Both the position numbers and the translations under genes were made by a program. Shown piece by piece: positions 1 through 10,797 of a DNA stretch of 64,000 nucleotides; position 1 is the stretch's first letter, and every line of letters begins with the position of its first letter. This DNA is from Zoroaster sp. YZ-2022 (lineage: Eukaryota; Echinodermata; Asteroidea; Forcipulatida; Zoroasteridae): contig CM055830.1 of NCBI GenBank assembly GCA_029582265.1, forward strand, positions 27,187,619-27,251,618, in the 5' to 3' direction. The notes below the pieces were generated by a model, which made no database searches, was not told the origin of the DNA, and was given only the letters and a program-made list of their open reading frames with translations.

Positions 1-1077
1 GGTAAAGATTTTTCGAAAAATGTCGTTCTTCTCATCACGTTTGCTGATGGACAAAAGCCAGCGGTCATTGAAGCAGTCAAAGCGGCAAATGTTCCTTGCA
101 ACGACGACATGTTCACGTTCAATAACTCAGCATTGTTTGTCGATAGCAGATGTGGTGAAGAAGATGGCTTTTCTAGAATGTTCTGGGAAATGGGGAAAAA
201 AAGCATGAAAAATTTCTTCACCAAGGTTGAACAATTGAATCCTACAAGCCTTACTCTCACAAAAGAAGTCCTTCACGAACGTCAATGTTTGGAAATCACT
301 ATTAAAGGTATACAACGACAGATGAATGTGGGTCTTTGTAAAGTTGCCGAACTAACAAAAGAGCAGAAAACCCTTGAAAAATATGAAACAAAAATAAAGG
401 ATAATGAGTCTTTTACCTTTGAGGTTGATGTTACACAAACAAAGGAGGTTAAAATAGATCAAACCAATACCTACGCCATGAATTGTTCAACATGTAAATT
501 TACGTGTCATGAGTCATGTAGTGTTCCACTTCACGCATTGACGAGACTGTGTAAGATAATGACTTGGGGTGGCTATTGCAATGTATGTCCCGGCAAGTGC
601 AGCTCGACTGATCATTCCCTAGATGATTACCGGTTTGAATACCACACAAAGAAGGAAACGCGCAAATATGAAGACATTGAGGAGCGGTACAAGGATGCGA
701 CAGGCAAGAAACTAACAGTCAAAGAGGTAATAAAAAAACTTAAACAGGAAATACAAACCGGCCAAGAATGCGTTGCAGGTTTCATTGAGGAATCGAAAAG
801 AAGTATTATGCGTCTAGACGAGATCGCACTGAAGCCAAACCCACTCAACACAGAAGAGTATGTACAATTGTTGATTGAGACAGAGAAGCATGAGGCCCGA
901 GAAGGTTGGAAGGTTAGAATGAATGCACTTGAGGATATTCGCAGACAGGCAGACATTATGGAAAAAGTTAAACAATATAGGCCTACAGACGTTGGTCAAG
1001 ACGAACGTCAAAGCAAATACATAACGTGGAAGAAGTGGTTTACCGATTTGGTTCAAAAAAATGTGAACTTTTGGTGA
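1..1077 (+). CDS. 3' part of a GIMAP/AIG1-like P-loop GTPase-family protein
   Basis: Frame 1 is open from the first base to the TGA at 1075-1077, giving 358 residues of a protein whose 5' part lies outside the window. It starts inside a GTPase-like domain (LITFADGQKP at about residues 12-21, then a FKFNNSALF-like FTFNNSALF). A Cys/His cluster follows at residues about 160-205 (NCSTCKFTCHESC ... YCNVCPGKC), probably metal binding, then a long charged helical, coiled-coil-like C-terminus ending KNVNFW. This order (FADGQ block, MFWEMGKKSMK, Cys/His block, YRFEY, coiled coil) matches a large family of fish and invertebrate proteins usually named GTPase IMAP/AIG1-like; its molecular role is not established. 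The P-loop itself is not in the window. The whole visible part is one uninterrupted exon. The internal ATG at 109 is not the start, because family-like sequence continues upstream of it. Confidence 0.75.
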   Translation, partial: GKDFSKNVVLLITFADGQKPAVIEAVKAANVPCNDDMFTFNNSALFVDSRCGEEDGFSRMFWEMGKKSMKNFFTKVEQLNPTSLTLTKEVLHERQCLEITIKGIQRQMNVGLCKVAELTKEQKTLEKYETKIKDNESFTFEVDVTQTKEVKIDQTNTYAMNCSTCKFTCHESCSVPLHALTRLCKIMTWGGYCNVCPGKCSSTDHSLDDYRFEYHTKKETRKYEDIEERYKDATGKKLTVKEVIKKLKQEIQTGQECVAGFIEESKRSIMRLDEIALKPNPLNTEEYVQLLIETEKHEAREGWKVRMNALEDIRRQADIMEKVKQYRPTDVGQDERQSKYITWKKWFTDLVQKNVNFW

Positions 1078-1104
1078 TAACAAACATAATTGATCACAGA
1101 CAAA

Positions 1105-1110
1105 AATAAA
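1105..1110 (+). promoter_or_regulatory. Possible polyadenylation signal AATAAA of the GTPase-like gene
   Basis: AATAAA lies 28 bases after the stop codon. A second candidate, also inside AATAAAAG, occurs near 1973, beyond the SINE. Which one is used cannot be told from sequence. Confidence 0.4.
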
Positions 1111-1451
1111 ACGTACATAAAACGTAGTCAGTTGGTGTAAAGTTTAGAACCCTGGATGTTTGAAGAACACATATTAAGGAAGTATGCAAAAGACGAAGAA
1201 TTCGACCAGCATGATAAAATGATTAATCTGGGGATAGGAAGAACAGTTCAACAAAAGTCCCTTTTGCTAATAGAGAGGCTTCATACAAATGGAAAAATAG
1301 ACGCCAAATAAGTACGGAAATGAAAACGACTAAATAGCTAGGTCAGTATATCCTGACAGATTACAAGAATAGCTTTTAAACGTTCCAGAAGAGAAAAAGA
1401 AACAAGGTTCTCACACAATGACTTTGTACAACTGTATTTAAACAAGGGGAA

Positions 1452-1786
1452 TTGTGTGTGTTATATAGCGCATGTATCCACCAACTGAGTGGTGCTCAAG
1501 GCGCATTATATTATTACCCCTGCTCATAAGGCTCATAAATCATTCCTGAAACCATCTCAGCTCCCTGGGGAGTATACAGCTCAATTGCTGCCATTACAGC
1601 ACATATAGGGATAATCAACAAACTCTGCCCTCACATGTACCCATTTAACCCCTGGGTGGAGAGAAGCAATTATGGTCAAGTGTCTTGCTCAAGGACACAA
1701 GTGTCACGGCCGGGATTCGAACCCACATTCTGCTGCTAACACCTGAACTTGACTCCAGTAAGCTAGACCGCTCGGCCACGACACTC
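1452..1786 (-). mobile_element. tRNA-derived SINE (head type II, tail type A)
   Basis: Read on the minus strand it begins with a Ser/Leu-tRNA-like head (GTGTCGTGGCCGAGCGG, B box GGTTCGAATCC), continues through the conserved body (TTGAGCAAGACACTT, GAGGGCAGAGTTTG, GAGCTGTATACTCCCC, GAAATGGTTTCAGGAATG) and ends in the tail GCGCCTTGAGCACC...GCGCTATATAA. Nearly full length; no long microsatellite tail. Confidence 0.9.
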
Positions 1787-4700
1787 CAATCATTGGTTAA
1801 GAGGAAGATTTTATTAACGGTGTAGACATATGTTGTATTTTATTTTATTGATTTTATTAATTATTTAATTTTATTTTCATAATAAAAGAACCAATTTCAT
1901 TTGATCTTTTCATGTATGGGATTGTCTACAGATGTGTGTTGGCCTATAAAGTGTGAATGTGAAATAATTTGTAATAAAAGTTCCTTCTGAAAGAGAGCGA
2001 GAGAAAAAACAATTATTACAAACATAATTGATCACAGATTAACATAAATCGTACTTACAGCATTCCTTTAAATATTTCTGTCTGAGGTGTTATCATTTTT
2101 AAGTAGCATTAGTAGAATAATTTCTCAACTAAATTTACAACATTCGCAGACGTGAATTCCACGAACGAATGAAACAGAAACAATTGAATGCATTACTATG
2201 TTCTCGTTAAAGACACGATGAAAATAAGATGCAACTTTCACAGGATGGTTTCTGTTCACATATCTTGATTGTTGCAATGTATGAATGCATTTACATACAT
2301 TGATGTTACCAAATGTAAATATCCTTGCTTTATCTATAAAGAAAATTACCATAATTATTTTAAGCCGAAATTAGTGAATAAAACAGTTGTAAAGCCTTGA
2401 GCAACATTTGCGTTAAAAGGGCTTTAATTACAAACATAAAGTTGCAGCTGTTTTCAATTTCTTTATCGTTGTTATAATATTCTTGTGAAAAGCGAATGTC
2501 TGTCATTTAATATTTGGTTATATCTAATAAGGCTCTATTTAATCAACTTATGGACTGAACGGCATTTGTTATGTTTCATGCACTGTGAAAATTACGTTGT
2601 AACAGCCTAGCAGTCTTCTATTGAAGCTGGATTTGATCTGACATTTTGCTATCTGTTAGGCTTATTTTAATTATACAGGTAATAACAGATTGTTAAAATT
2701 ATTGTCCAGTGTTTATGTGCCCGGTTTAACGTTTTAACATTACTGCCGATGTTATCGTTGTGTTGTCAAGAAAACATGCTTTTTGTGCTAATGAAATGTA
2801 ATTAAATTTATCTTGAAAACAGACAATACTGAGTTAGTAATGTTATGTTTATAATAACTACTAATTTTGATAGTATAACGTTGTGCACATCAACAATCGT
2901 GGGCCATCCTAATTACAATGGTAAAGTTCAGTCAGAAGGCCCATCGCTATCTGACCCATCAGACTTTAGGATTTGTCAGTTTAAACTAATTACATACATG
3001 ACTGTGTACAATGTATGCACTTGTTTAAAAAAATTATATTAGCATATTATCTTTTCAGTCTTTTATTGCTTGCATATTTCGATATTACTCAGTGTCTGTG
3101 AAGTGCACATCGCATTGTTTATCTGTAAACAAAACACAAACAAATTACAATATCACCTTTTTAATTGGTATTATCAGAGTAAATTTAAATGATAGTGAAA
3201 TAGTGTCAAACCTGTCGAAATCTCAATTCAAAATAATTGAATGTATATATTACATTATTGCACTGTTTATAGAAATTGTAATAGAAATTGTAATCATTGC
3301 GAAAACATGGTAATCATTGCGATTACCATGTTACACTATGTGTGTAAAAACTATTCATTGCTTTTTTTCAAAATATTAAACTTTAGACTCACTTGTGAAA
3401 TTAACTGTATACTGCGGATACAAAATGTCATACTGGCTGTTGTGCGTTATCATAAGCATCTTCGTTAAATAGAAATAATTGTATTATGTAGTGATATAGG
3501 AAATGAAACAACCTTAAGTTTTCATTATAATTAAGATTTAAAACAAAGGTCGTCTGCTTTTATACATTTACATTAGTTGGCAACAAAATAAACTCTATAT
3601 TCATGTTAACAAAAATAAACGCGAACAATATTTATGAATTTATTGTTTTTGCAGCGATGTGTTAAAAGTAAAACATTATAAGACAATTATAACTTTAATT
3701 CATGGACACTGATGATCAAGTAACCGTACCGTTCCTCTAAAGTTTAAAAAGTATGTTCAACACGAAGTTTATATTGGTACAAATAACACAATGTGATTTT
3801 GGATATCATATATTCTTATAAGATATAATTCTTATAAGATATAATTATATAATTCTTATAAGATATAATTATATTTAATAGTGCAGTAGCGTGTTAACAA
3901 TTATCGATTTATCTCAAATTTCCAGGCTGGAATTAATACTCGTGTTTTACGATTTTTAATAAATAAAATGAGTATGCAATAACAAACATTAAACTCATAT
4001 TGATGTACGCAAAATGGCGCCATTGTATAGTGCACCCTTAATAATTATGTTTACTAAACAATTTAAGGGATATTAAGTCTTTAAATTCCATGAAATGTTG
4101 TTGCGAAACGGTAATTTGTTAATTTTAAAAGGTTAAAAAAACAACTTCTTGTCTTGTAGTTAGAGAGAAATTAAAAAAAAAGGTTTTGACGTGTACGTTT
4201 CCCAACAGTACATGCAACCGACAGCAGCGCTGTATAATTACATCTTGCACGTCAATTGAAGAGACCATGTGACAGGATGAAAAAAGGGCGCATATATCGG
4301 TAACTTATTACTGCTCACGGGCGAAATATAAGTAAGAGTAGTGTACACAACCACCTTACGGTTACGCGATTGACTATACCAACAGGTTGGCTTATTATTT
4401 TCAACAATTATAGGAGGAAAAATACTATAAAACTATAAAAATGATATAATTTACCATTACATTAGCCAAGTGAACTTACACAGTACGTAGTGTAGTACGG
4501 TATGTGTATCTGTAATGATTAAGTACTTATCATTAAACCACGTATATTCAGCTCCATATTTAACAGTACTTTTCACTGCACTGCACTGCACTGCACCAGA
4601 AAATAATGTGTCTTGGACTGAATGAGCGCTCGAAAATATGAAAATTGTTGGATGCTATGTCTGTTTTAAATAACTGTAGTTTTGATATAGGATTTAAGGC

Positions 4701-5196
4701 TTTGCATGGTGGGAAACTTTCCTAATAACTGTAGTTTTCTTCACGGAATCGAAAGAACATTCCACTGTGACTGGAAGTTTAGCACAACATAAGATTGAAA
4801 CAAACTTAACTACAAACCCCTTAAGCATATTTCTCCATGTATATGTATACTAGACGCAAGTCCCAATCTAATATTGCTCAGATTGACACCAGTAGACCAT
4901 TTAACAAAGCACTCGGTAACACTGGCGTAAATCCGTGATGAAAAGTGGGGGGATGTTTTTGAAATTTTGGTGCACGGTATAGCTTGAAGTTCTGCAGTCG
5001 ACAACTATTCAGAATCTTGCAGCTACAGTACAGCCATTACATGTGTATTTTTAGTATACATATACATGTATATATTTTTTTCAACGCATGGAAAATTGTG
5101 GGGGATGATCCTATGGACCATCCCCGGTCCAAAAAGTGGTGGGATATATCCCCCACCCCCTGGGATTTATGCCTGTGCTCGGTAAAATTCATAGGC
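1787..5196. other. Intergenic AT-rich sequence, no gene seen
   Basis: No long or exon-like ORF. It holds a short tandem (about three copies) of an AATTCTTATAAGATAT-type unit at about 3817-3880, a five-fold GCACT run at 4575-4598, and diffuse sequence at 2030-2350 resembling other intronic repeats near 52.1 kb. A fragment at about 5098-5170 resembles one at 60930-60985. Nothing else supportable. Confidence 0.5.
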
Positions 5197-5288
5197 CTAA
5201 GCCTTATTTACATATTGATCACATGGCCTAAGCCTTATTTACATATTGATCACATGGCCCAAGCCTTATTTACATATTGATCACATGG
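5197..5288. repeat. Three-copy 31-bp tandem repeat
   Basis: The unit TAAGCCTTATTTACATATTG ATCACATGGCC is repeated three times head to tail with a single T/C difference. Confidence 0.9.
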
Positions 5289-5856
5289 CTCACTTCTGAA
5301 AAGTTTGTCACTGGTATTTAAAAATGGAGATTCCAGGGTGCCCGGTTGTATCAGGTATAAATATCTAGCATGTGCATTGATTAATGAAAATAACATTACA
5401 AGGGCAGTTTTAGAGAACATGAACAGTGCATAATCATCTGTTATAGGCCGTTTAATGTATTGAAATTGTAATTTTAAATAATTAATAAAAGAGTAATTCA
5501 CGAAAGATTTCTTGTTCTCTTCAAACAAAAGTGTGGTTTCGTAAATTATTTTATTGTATCCCGTTTTAATTGATTGCAGTAGGATTCAATGGTTCCTTTT
5601 ATAATCCCCTTTGTCCCGTCGTTCATGGAGGCCTTAGTAGTGGAGAACAGGTAGTCAGGTCACGTCAAGTAGTCCTGACCACTCAGGCTTGTAGAGTACA
5701 ACATCACGGGATGGGAACGGGTTGCTGGAACTTAGATCCATTGGCAATTTTATTCTTTCTATCTACTCAACAGGTAACAAAATCAGGCAAAAAGCTCGGT
5801 TACCAAATCCAGTAATTTGTTTAAACATAACTTCAAACGTATTCACAACAGACCAT

Positions 5857-6125
5857 ACAATTTGTCCCTAATTTGCCATAGTGACCAATCCCGAATTAAG
5901 TTGGCATAGTGACCAATGCGGTATTGGTCACTTTGCCAAATTACAAAAATAGCCAGTTAGAGCATTTGTCATTTGAAATGCATGCTCTATCTCCAAAACT
6001 ATAAGGAATACATGCATGTGGATTAGATACAATGGTAGGTCTCTTCCTGAATGTACTAATGGGCGGGAAAACTTAAAATTGAAAAAAGTCGGATTGGTCA
6101 CTATGGCAAATTAGGGACGAATTGT
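5857..6125. mobile_element. MITE with about 35-bp terminal inverted repeats
   Basis: The left end ACAATTTGTCCCTAATTTGC and following CATAGTGACCAATCC are mirrored at the right end (GGATTGGTCACTATGGCAAA then TTAGGGACGAATTGT). The interior also has an inverted TTGGTCACT pair. No coding content. Superfamily not assigned because the target duplication is unclear. Confidence 0.75.
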
Positions 6126-7456
6126 GTTTGGACGCATGCTTGAGGCCACCGTCAGGACTGTTGATTGATTACCGCTGTTACACATCTTTTTATCTCTTTC
6201 CTCCGAGCTGTCCTGTTATTTGCCAAACGCTTAACCTGTAACAAACTCATTCAGGTAAACTCTTTTATGTTGTGAAACCACTGCTTCGTTTGAAGTCCTC
6301 TTTCCCTCTTCCACCTTTCGCTGTATGATTTGAAGAGCTTGATGATATGAACACCAACAGGTGGCGCCATTTATGCTATACGGGCGGCTGGAAAGAAGTC
6401 TAAGTTCTAGGAAGTTCTGAAATGAATAAAACACACACACCGAAGTTGAGTCCAAAAGTATTGACTCTCGTCCATTATTTAAATCATATAATCGGCTTAG
6501 CATCTTTACAGTACTCTTCACCAACTCCCCTAGCATGTATTTATTTATGTATTCACTCTTAGTTCTTGCAGGATACTTTTAATGGTTTACTCACTGATAA
6601 ACAGGACGGGCTTGAAATCTACCCGAAAAGGAAATGTAAAGGAGAATTTCTTTGTCAAATAATTATTTACAATATTTGTTGGACGTCTACATTGAAAGAA
6701 CGGGGTGTTAAAAACTACACCAGAATTGTTCATATTTGACAACTCGCCCAATATGAAGACCATAAAACAATACTTTGACACCCACATGTTGTTATACCCC
6801 AACTTTTGCTGGGTCGTGTGGCACCCTCCCTCAACAGTCGTCTCTTGGCAGATATTGTAACTTCAGCCGTCAGTGTACACAACATGTACATGACATCTGG
6901 ACCCTTTATGCAAGCTGAGCTCAGAACGTCTATGCTGTACACTCATAATTGTAACGATGAGGTAATATCTTGTATTGCTTGTGTAATGCGGTGCCGCCAT
7001 TTCGCGACTTCGTGGATTTTCCTTGTTCGCTGGCAATCCAAAGTGACTTTTTTCAAAAACCGTACAGGTTTTCACACCGTTCTACTGCGATCACATAAAG
7101 TGTATATAAGTTACACATGTAGGAAATGTTCACCGACTGCAGATCCGTCATGAATGGCAAAATTAATAGAAATAGGGTACACTGCCAAAACACGTTTATA
7201 AATTTGTCAATGGACAGTAATGAATATTTTCGAAAACTATAAAACAAAAATAAATAAATACATTAATAATATTTAAAATTAAAAAATTGTTGAGAATTTC
7301 GTTGAGAATTTAAAATAGGGTTTTGCGGGAATTTTGAGATCTGTTGAATCTTAGGTGGATTCAAGCTATGTGCAATTCACGGGGATTTTCTACGTTTCGA
7401 TTAGCCTGTTCTAATCTTCATCAGGAGAATGAAGAGAATTGGAGATGTGAGCCCCA
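6126..7456. other. Intergenic sequence without recognisable features
   Basis: ORFs of 60-115 codons occur on both strands, but none has exon-like context or a recognisable domain. No repeat family shared with the rest of the window was identified. Confidence 0.4.
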
Positions 7457-7509
7457 GCCCAAAGGCTTGATATGGTTAAATGAGGGTCATTGCCCAAAAG
7501 GCTTGAAAT

Positions 7510-9625
7510 TGTACCGCTATCCAGAATACCTCTATTATGGAAGCTAATGCTCTTGCAAATCATATCCCCGAGTGTAATGACCCTCATTTAACCCTATCAA
7601 ACCTTTGGGCTTTTTTCGTTCTCATGCGTGGGAGTGGAGGGTGGGGCTCACAACGAGGGGGATGTACAAAAACAGGGTCAGGCTGGTTTTGTTTAAGGAC
7701 AATAATCAGTCTGAAACCAGTGTTAATGGAGGGAAAATGGTTATTATTCCTATGCTTCAAAATATACAAATCACCGAATTATGACGGTGAATCTTTGCCA
7801 TAGATGTTTGTTATGAATAGCGTATTATAACCCCAAATACTAAAGACAGCTTTGAAATATAAACCTCGAAAAATTTTGATTGAAAAGTTTGTTAGGCCTA
7901 TTGCAACCGTTGTTCCAAAATTTTACGACACCGACACAATCAATCACACCCTTGACGTGGATGCGGACATTACAAACGAATAATTATGATGAATATGTCT
8001 ATGACCTTTCAAGTGTGTTCTGCACTTTACCAATTTTTCAACTGCCATTTTGTATTTAAAATGGCAACAATTTTTTTACATATTTTTCTGAATTGCGGTC
8101 TTGAAGTCTTAAATAATATAACTTATGTTAAATTAATAGTTAGGATGCCATCTTGAATTTCAAAGAATAAAATCTACATCAATGTTGACAACATGTAGAG
8201 TTCCATTCTTATTATTGGCATCTTTGGCCGCCATTTTGGATTTCACTATGGCTGCTAAGGCCCCGTCCTTCTCTTAATTAAGAATGGTTGAGCAAATAAC
8301 TGCTTGAACAAAATTCTGTCATGAAATCCCTGCTCCAAAGGTTGTAATCAAAATGGTTATGAATGGTAATACACGGGTAAAAGTACTAAAGTAGGCATAT
8401 GTGTTCTAGTCTGAAATACAATTACCAGCCGGCCTACAATCACTGTGGAAACACGTTGGACTATTTCACTTCAGGTTGGAGATATATTGGAATAGGCCAT
8501 GTACGTTCTCGTTTTCGCGTAGCTATGCCATCTTGTTTCTGGTCAAGAACTTGACGTTCGTGTTCGCCAAAACATTTAAATGCTCAGAACTTAAATTAAA
8601 AAATTACTGACGTTGTACAATTTAAGAGCTTTTACACTAAGAAATGATATCAAATTGCCCGGATTATTGTAAACAAATAACAGGCCTCTTCAAACCGGAT
8701 ATTGATTTTGACTCTCGGAAATTGTTTATTCAGTTCGTCAAATGAATTGATAAAGAAAATCAAAATGGCTTCTCCTGTAAATTCAAGATGGCGGCACTGG
8801 CACTACTTATTCCACTTTATGTAATATTATTTTGAAGCTTCAAGACCCTAACTATAACATTCAATGTGAAACAACAATGTTTTAGGTGGTCAGAAGAAAT
8901 CGGGTAAAATATAAAATAATTTGTAGAAACCCGACCAATGTGGATCTAACATGTTGGGTCCAACGGTTTTTAAGAGAGAATTAATAAAGCATCCTGCGAA
9001 TTACCAACGATCATTGGAATTTGCGAAGTTGCGAAGTCTGTAATTGAAAAATTGGGTAAGTGCAGAACACACTTCCAAGGTTATAGGCATTTTCATCATT
9101 TTTGTTTGACCGCATCCATGTCAAGGGCGTCGTTGATTGTGTCGGCGTCGCAAACAATGGTTGTAATAGGCCTTACATTCGACATTTGGGTGGTATATTT
9201 CAAAGCTGTCTTTAGTATTTGGGGTACGTATACGCTATTTCATAACAAACATATATGTCAAAGATTCACCATCATTCATCGGTGATTTCAGTGAATTCAT
9301 ATTATTGTTTCTATATGCCTCATTGAAGCATAAGCAGGGACTAATCGGAAATGAATGGTTTGGGAATAATAGGCATTTTCCATCCATATTTAACACTGGT
9401 TTAATATTGCTTATAGTCCTTTAACAAAACCAATCTGACCTTGTTTTTGTACATTGTAAAGCTCCAGGCTTGATAGGATTAAATGAGGGTCACTGAAATC
9501 GAATGATTTGCAATAGCTAATTCACTCCAGGTTTAACTTCGAATAAGTTTGTTTTTTAATAGATATGCACAGCAGATGGCTGTGAACACTCATTCCATGG
9601 TAGAGGTATTCTGGATAACGACATA
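7510..9625. mobile_element. Long inverted-repeat DNA element, about 2.1 kb with ~540-bp arms
   Basis: Left arm 7510-8047 is mirrored by right arm about 9036-9620. Anchors pairing in order are TATCCAGAATACCTCTA (7517) with 9595-9620, GACCCTCATTTAA (7579) with 9482, GTACAAAAACAGGGTCAG with 9440-9455, CCCCAAATACTAAAGACAGC (7831) with 9205-9225, and GTGTGTTCTGCACTTACC-like with 9055-9070. The single-copy loop (8048-9035) carries AAAATGGC/GCCATTTT-rich sequence and no ORF. A further inverted piece lies at 7457-7500. A diverged half-copy occurs at 11640-11890. Confidence 0.8.
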
Positions 9626-9765
9626 TATAATACCCCACATGATAATGTCATATTACAGTTCCTGCTGCATCAATGAGCCAGTATTTCTTTCAGTCAATGT
9701 GTTACTAGGACACCGATTCCGTGCCCTGTTGAAAGTCTGCTCTGATCGCGACGAGTACTGTCCCT
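9570..9765. mobile_element. Partial TTAA-type MITE (AGGGGCAGTA family)
   Basis: Contains the family segment GAAAGTCTGCTCTGATCG and ends GTACTGTCCCTTTAA. It matches the complete copy at 42980-43195. The left end is diverged and overlaps the adjacent inverted-repeat element. Confidence 0.6.
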
Positions 9766-10607
9766 TTAATAAGCATATATACACAATTATGCGTGACCGA
9801 AAAGGGAAAATATATTTTACATAATATTACACAGCCAGCATTCAAATTGCACTGCACCATGAACAAAATCTAAAAATAAATTTAATGTAAAATCGGCAAT
9901 GAACACGGTATATCTCGCTTTACTCATTTAACACTGATTCTCAGTTTTTTGTCCCCCAACTCCTGGCTACAATTACCATATTGGCAAATGATACAAATAT
10001 GAAGACTGACTTATATAAAGTATAGTCTTGAGATATTCAGATAATAATACATAGAATAAGGAAGAAAACAGAACACAATTTACGTAAATGTGGCGAGTTT
10101 CCAGTCGAAGCTTTTCCGATTCGACGGCAGGGAACGTTTGAAACGGGCATAAGGCACACTCCATGCCCTTCAAAATCTTTAAATATAACCTTTTTTAAAT
10201 GAACTAGACTCGATATCAGAGCCTCCGTGATAAAATTGAAGAAAACTGAACAAAAAGGTTATGAGAAATAAGGACATCATACATTCAGGACGTCCATATC
10301 CTGAGATAGATTATCTCGGGATGAAGATCCTACTTTATTCAGTTATATTTAACTAAAGTACAAATTTATGCATAATGCATTTCGTGTTAACCTTCCGCAA
10401 AAATTCAAACATGCGCACAAACTAGTTTTTACTCTGAAACAGCCATGCCTGAACAGGTCCGTTCATGGCAAGCGTGCCACTGATGGCAGTTTTGGTTGAT
10501 TTATTGTTTGAGCTGGCACACAAAGGAATGCGTTCGCACGGGGCCGTACTCGTGATATAGTTTATCCATGTATCCTAAGAGGAAAGTAATGCCAACTTAA
10601 TAATAAA
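9766..10607. other. Upstream flank of the transporter gene
   Basis: No gene seen. The promoter of the transporter gene should lie here, but no TATA box or initiator can be singled out with confidence. Confidence 0.3.
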
Positions 10608-10797
10608 ATGGGCCGGGAGATTATGCGAACTCGCGGCTGGGTGGTAGTGGTGAGTATACACGCCGTGTTTCTACTGTGGGGAGGGCTTTTGAAAAGTATT
10701 GGAGTTTTGCTGCCTGCACTTCAGAACTACTTTGACACCAACGTCTGGCTCCTGGGCTGGATTATAGCGGTGGTTTGTGCTACAAATAACACTGCAG
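10608..10797 (+). CDS. Transporter exon 1 (start codon, TM1-TM2)
   Basis: ATG at 10608 begins MGREIMRTRGW and precedes the first helix directly, as in other MCTs. The exon ends ACTGCAG|GTAAAC in phase 1 after 63 codons. Confidence 0.88.
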
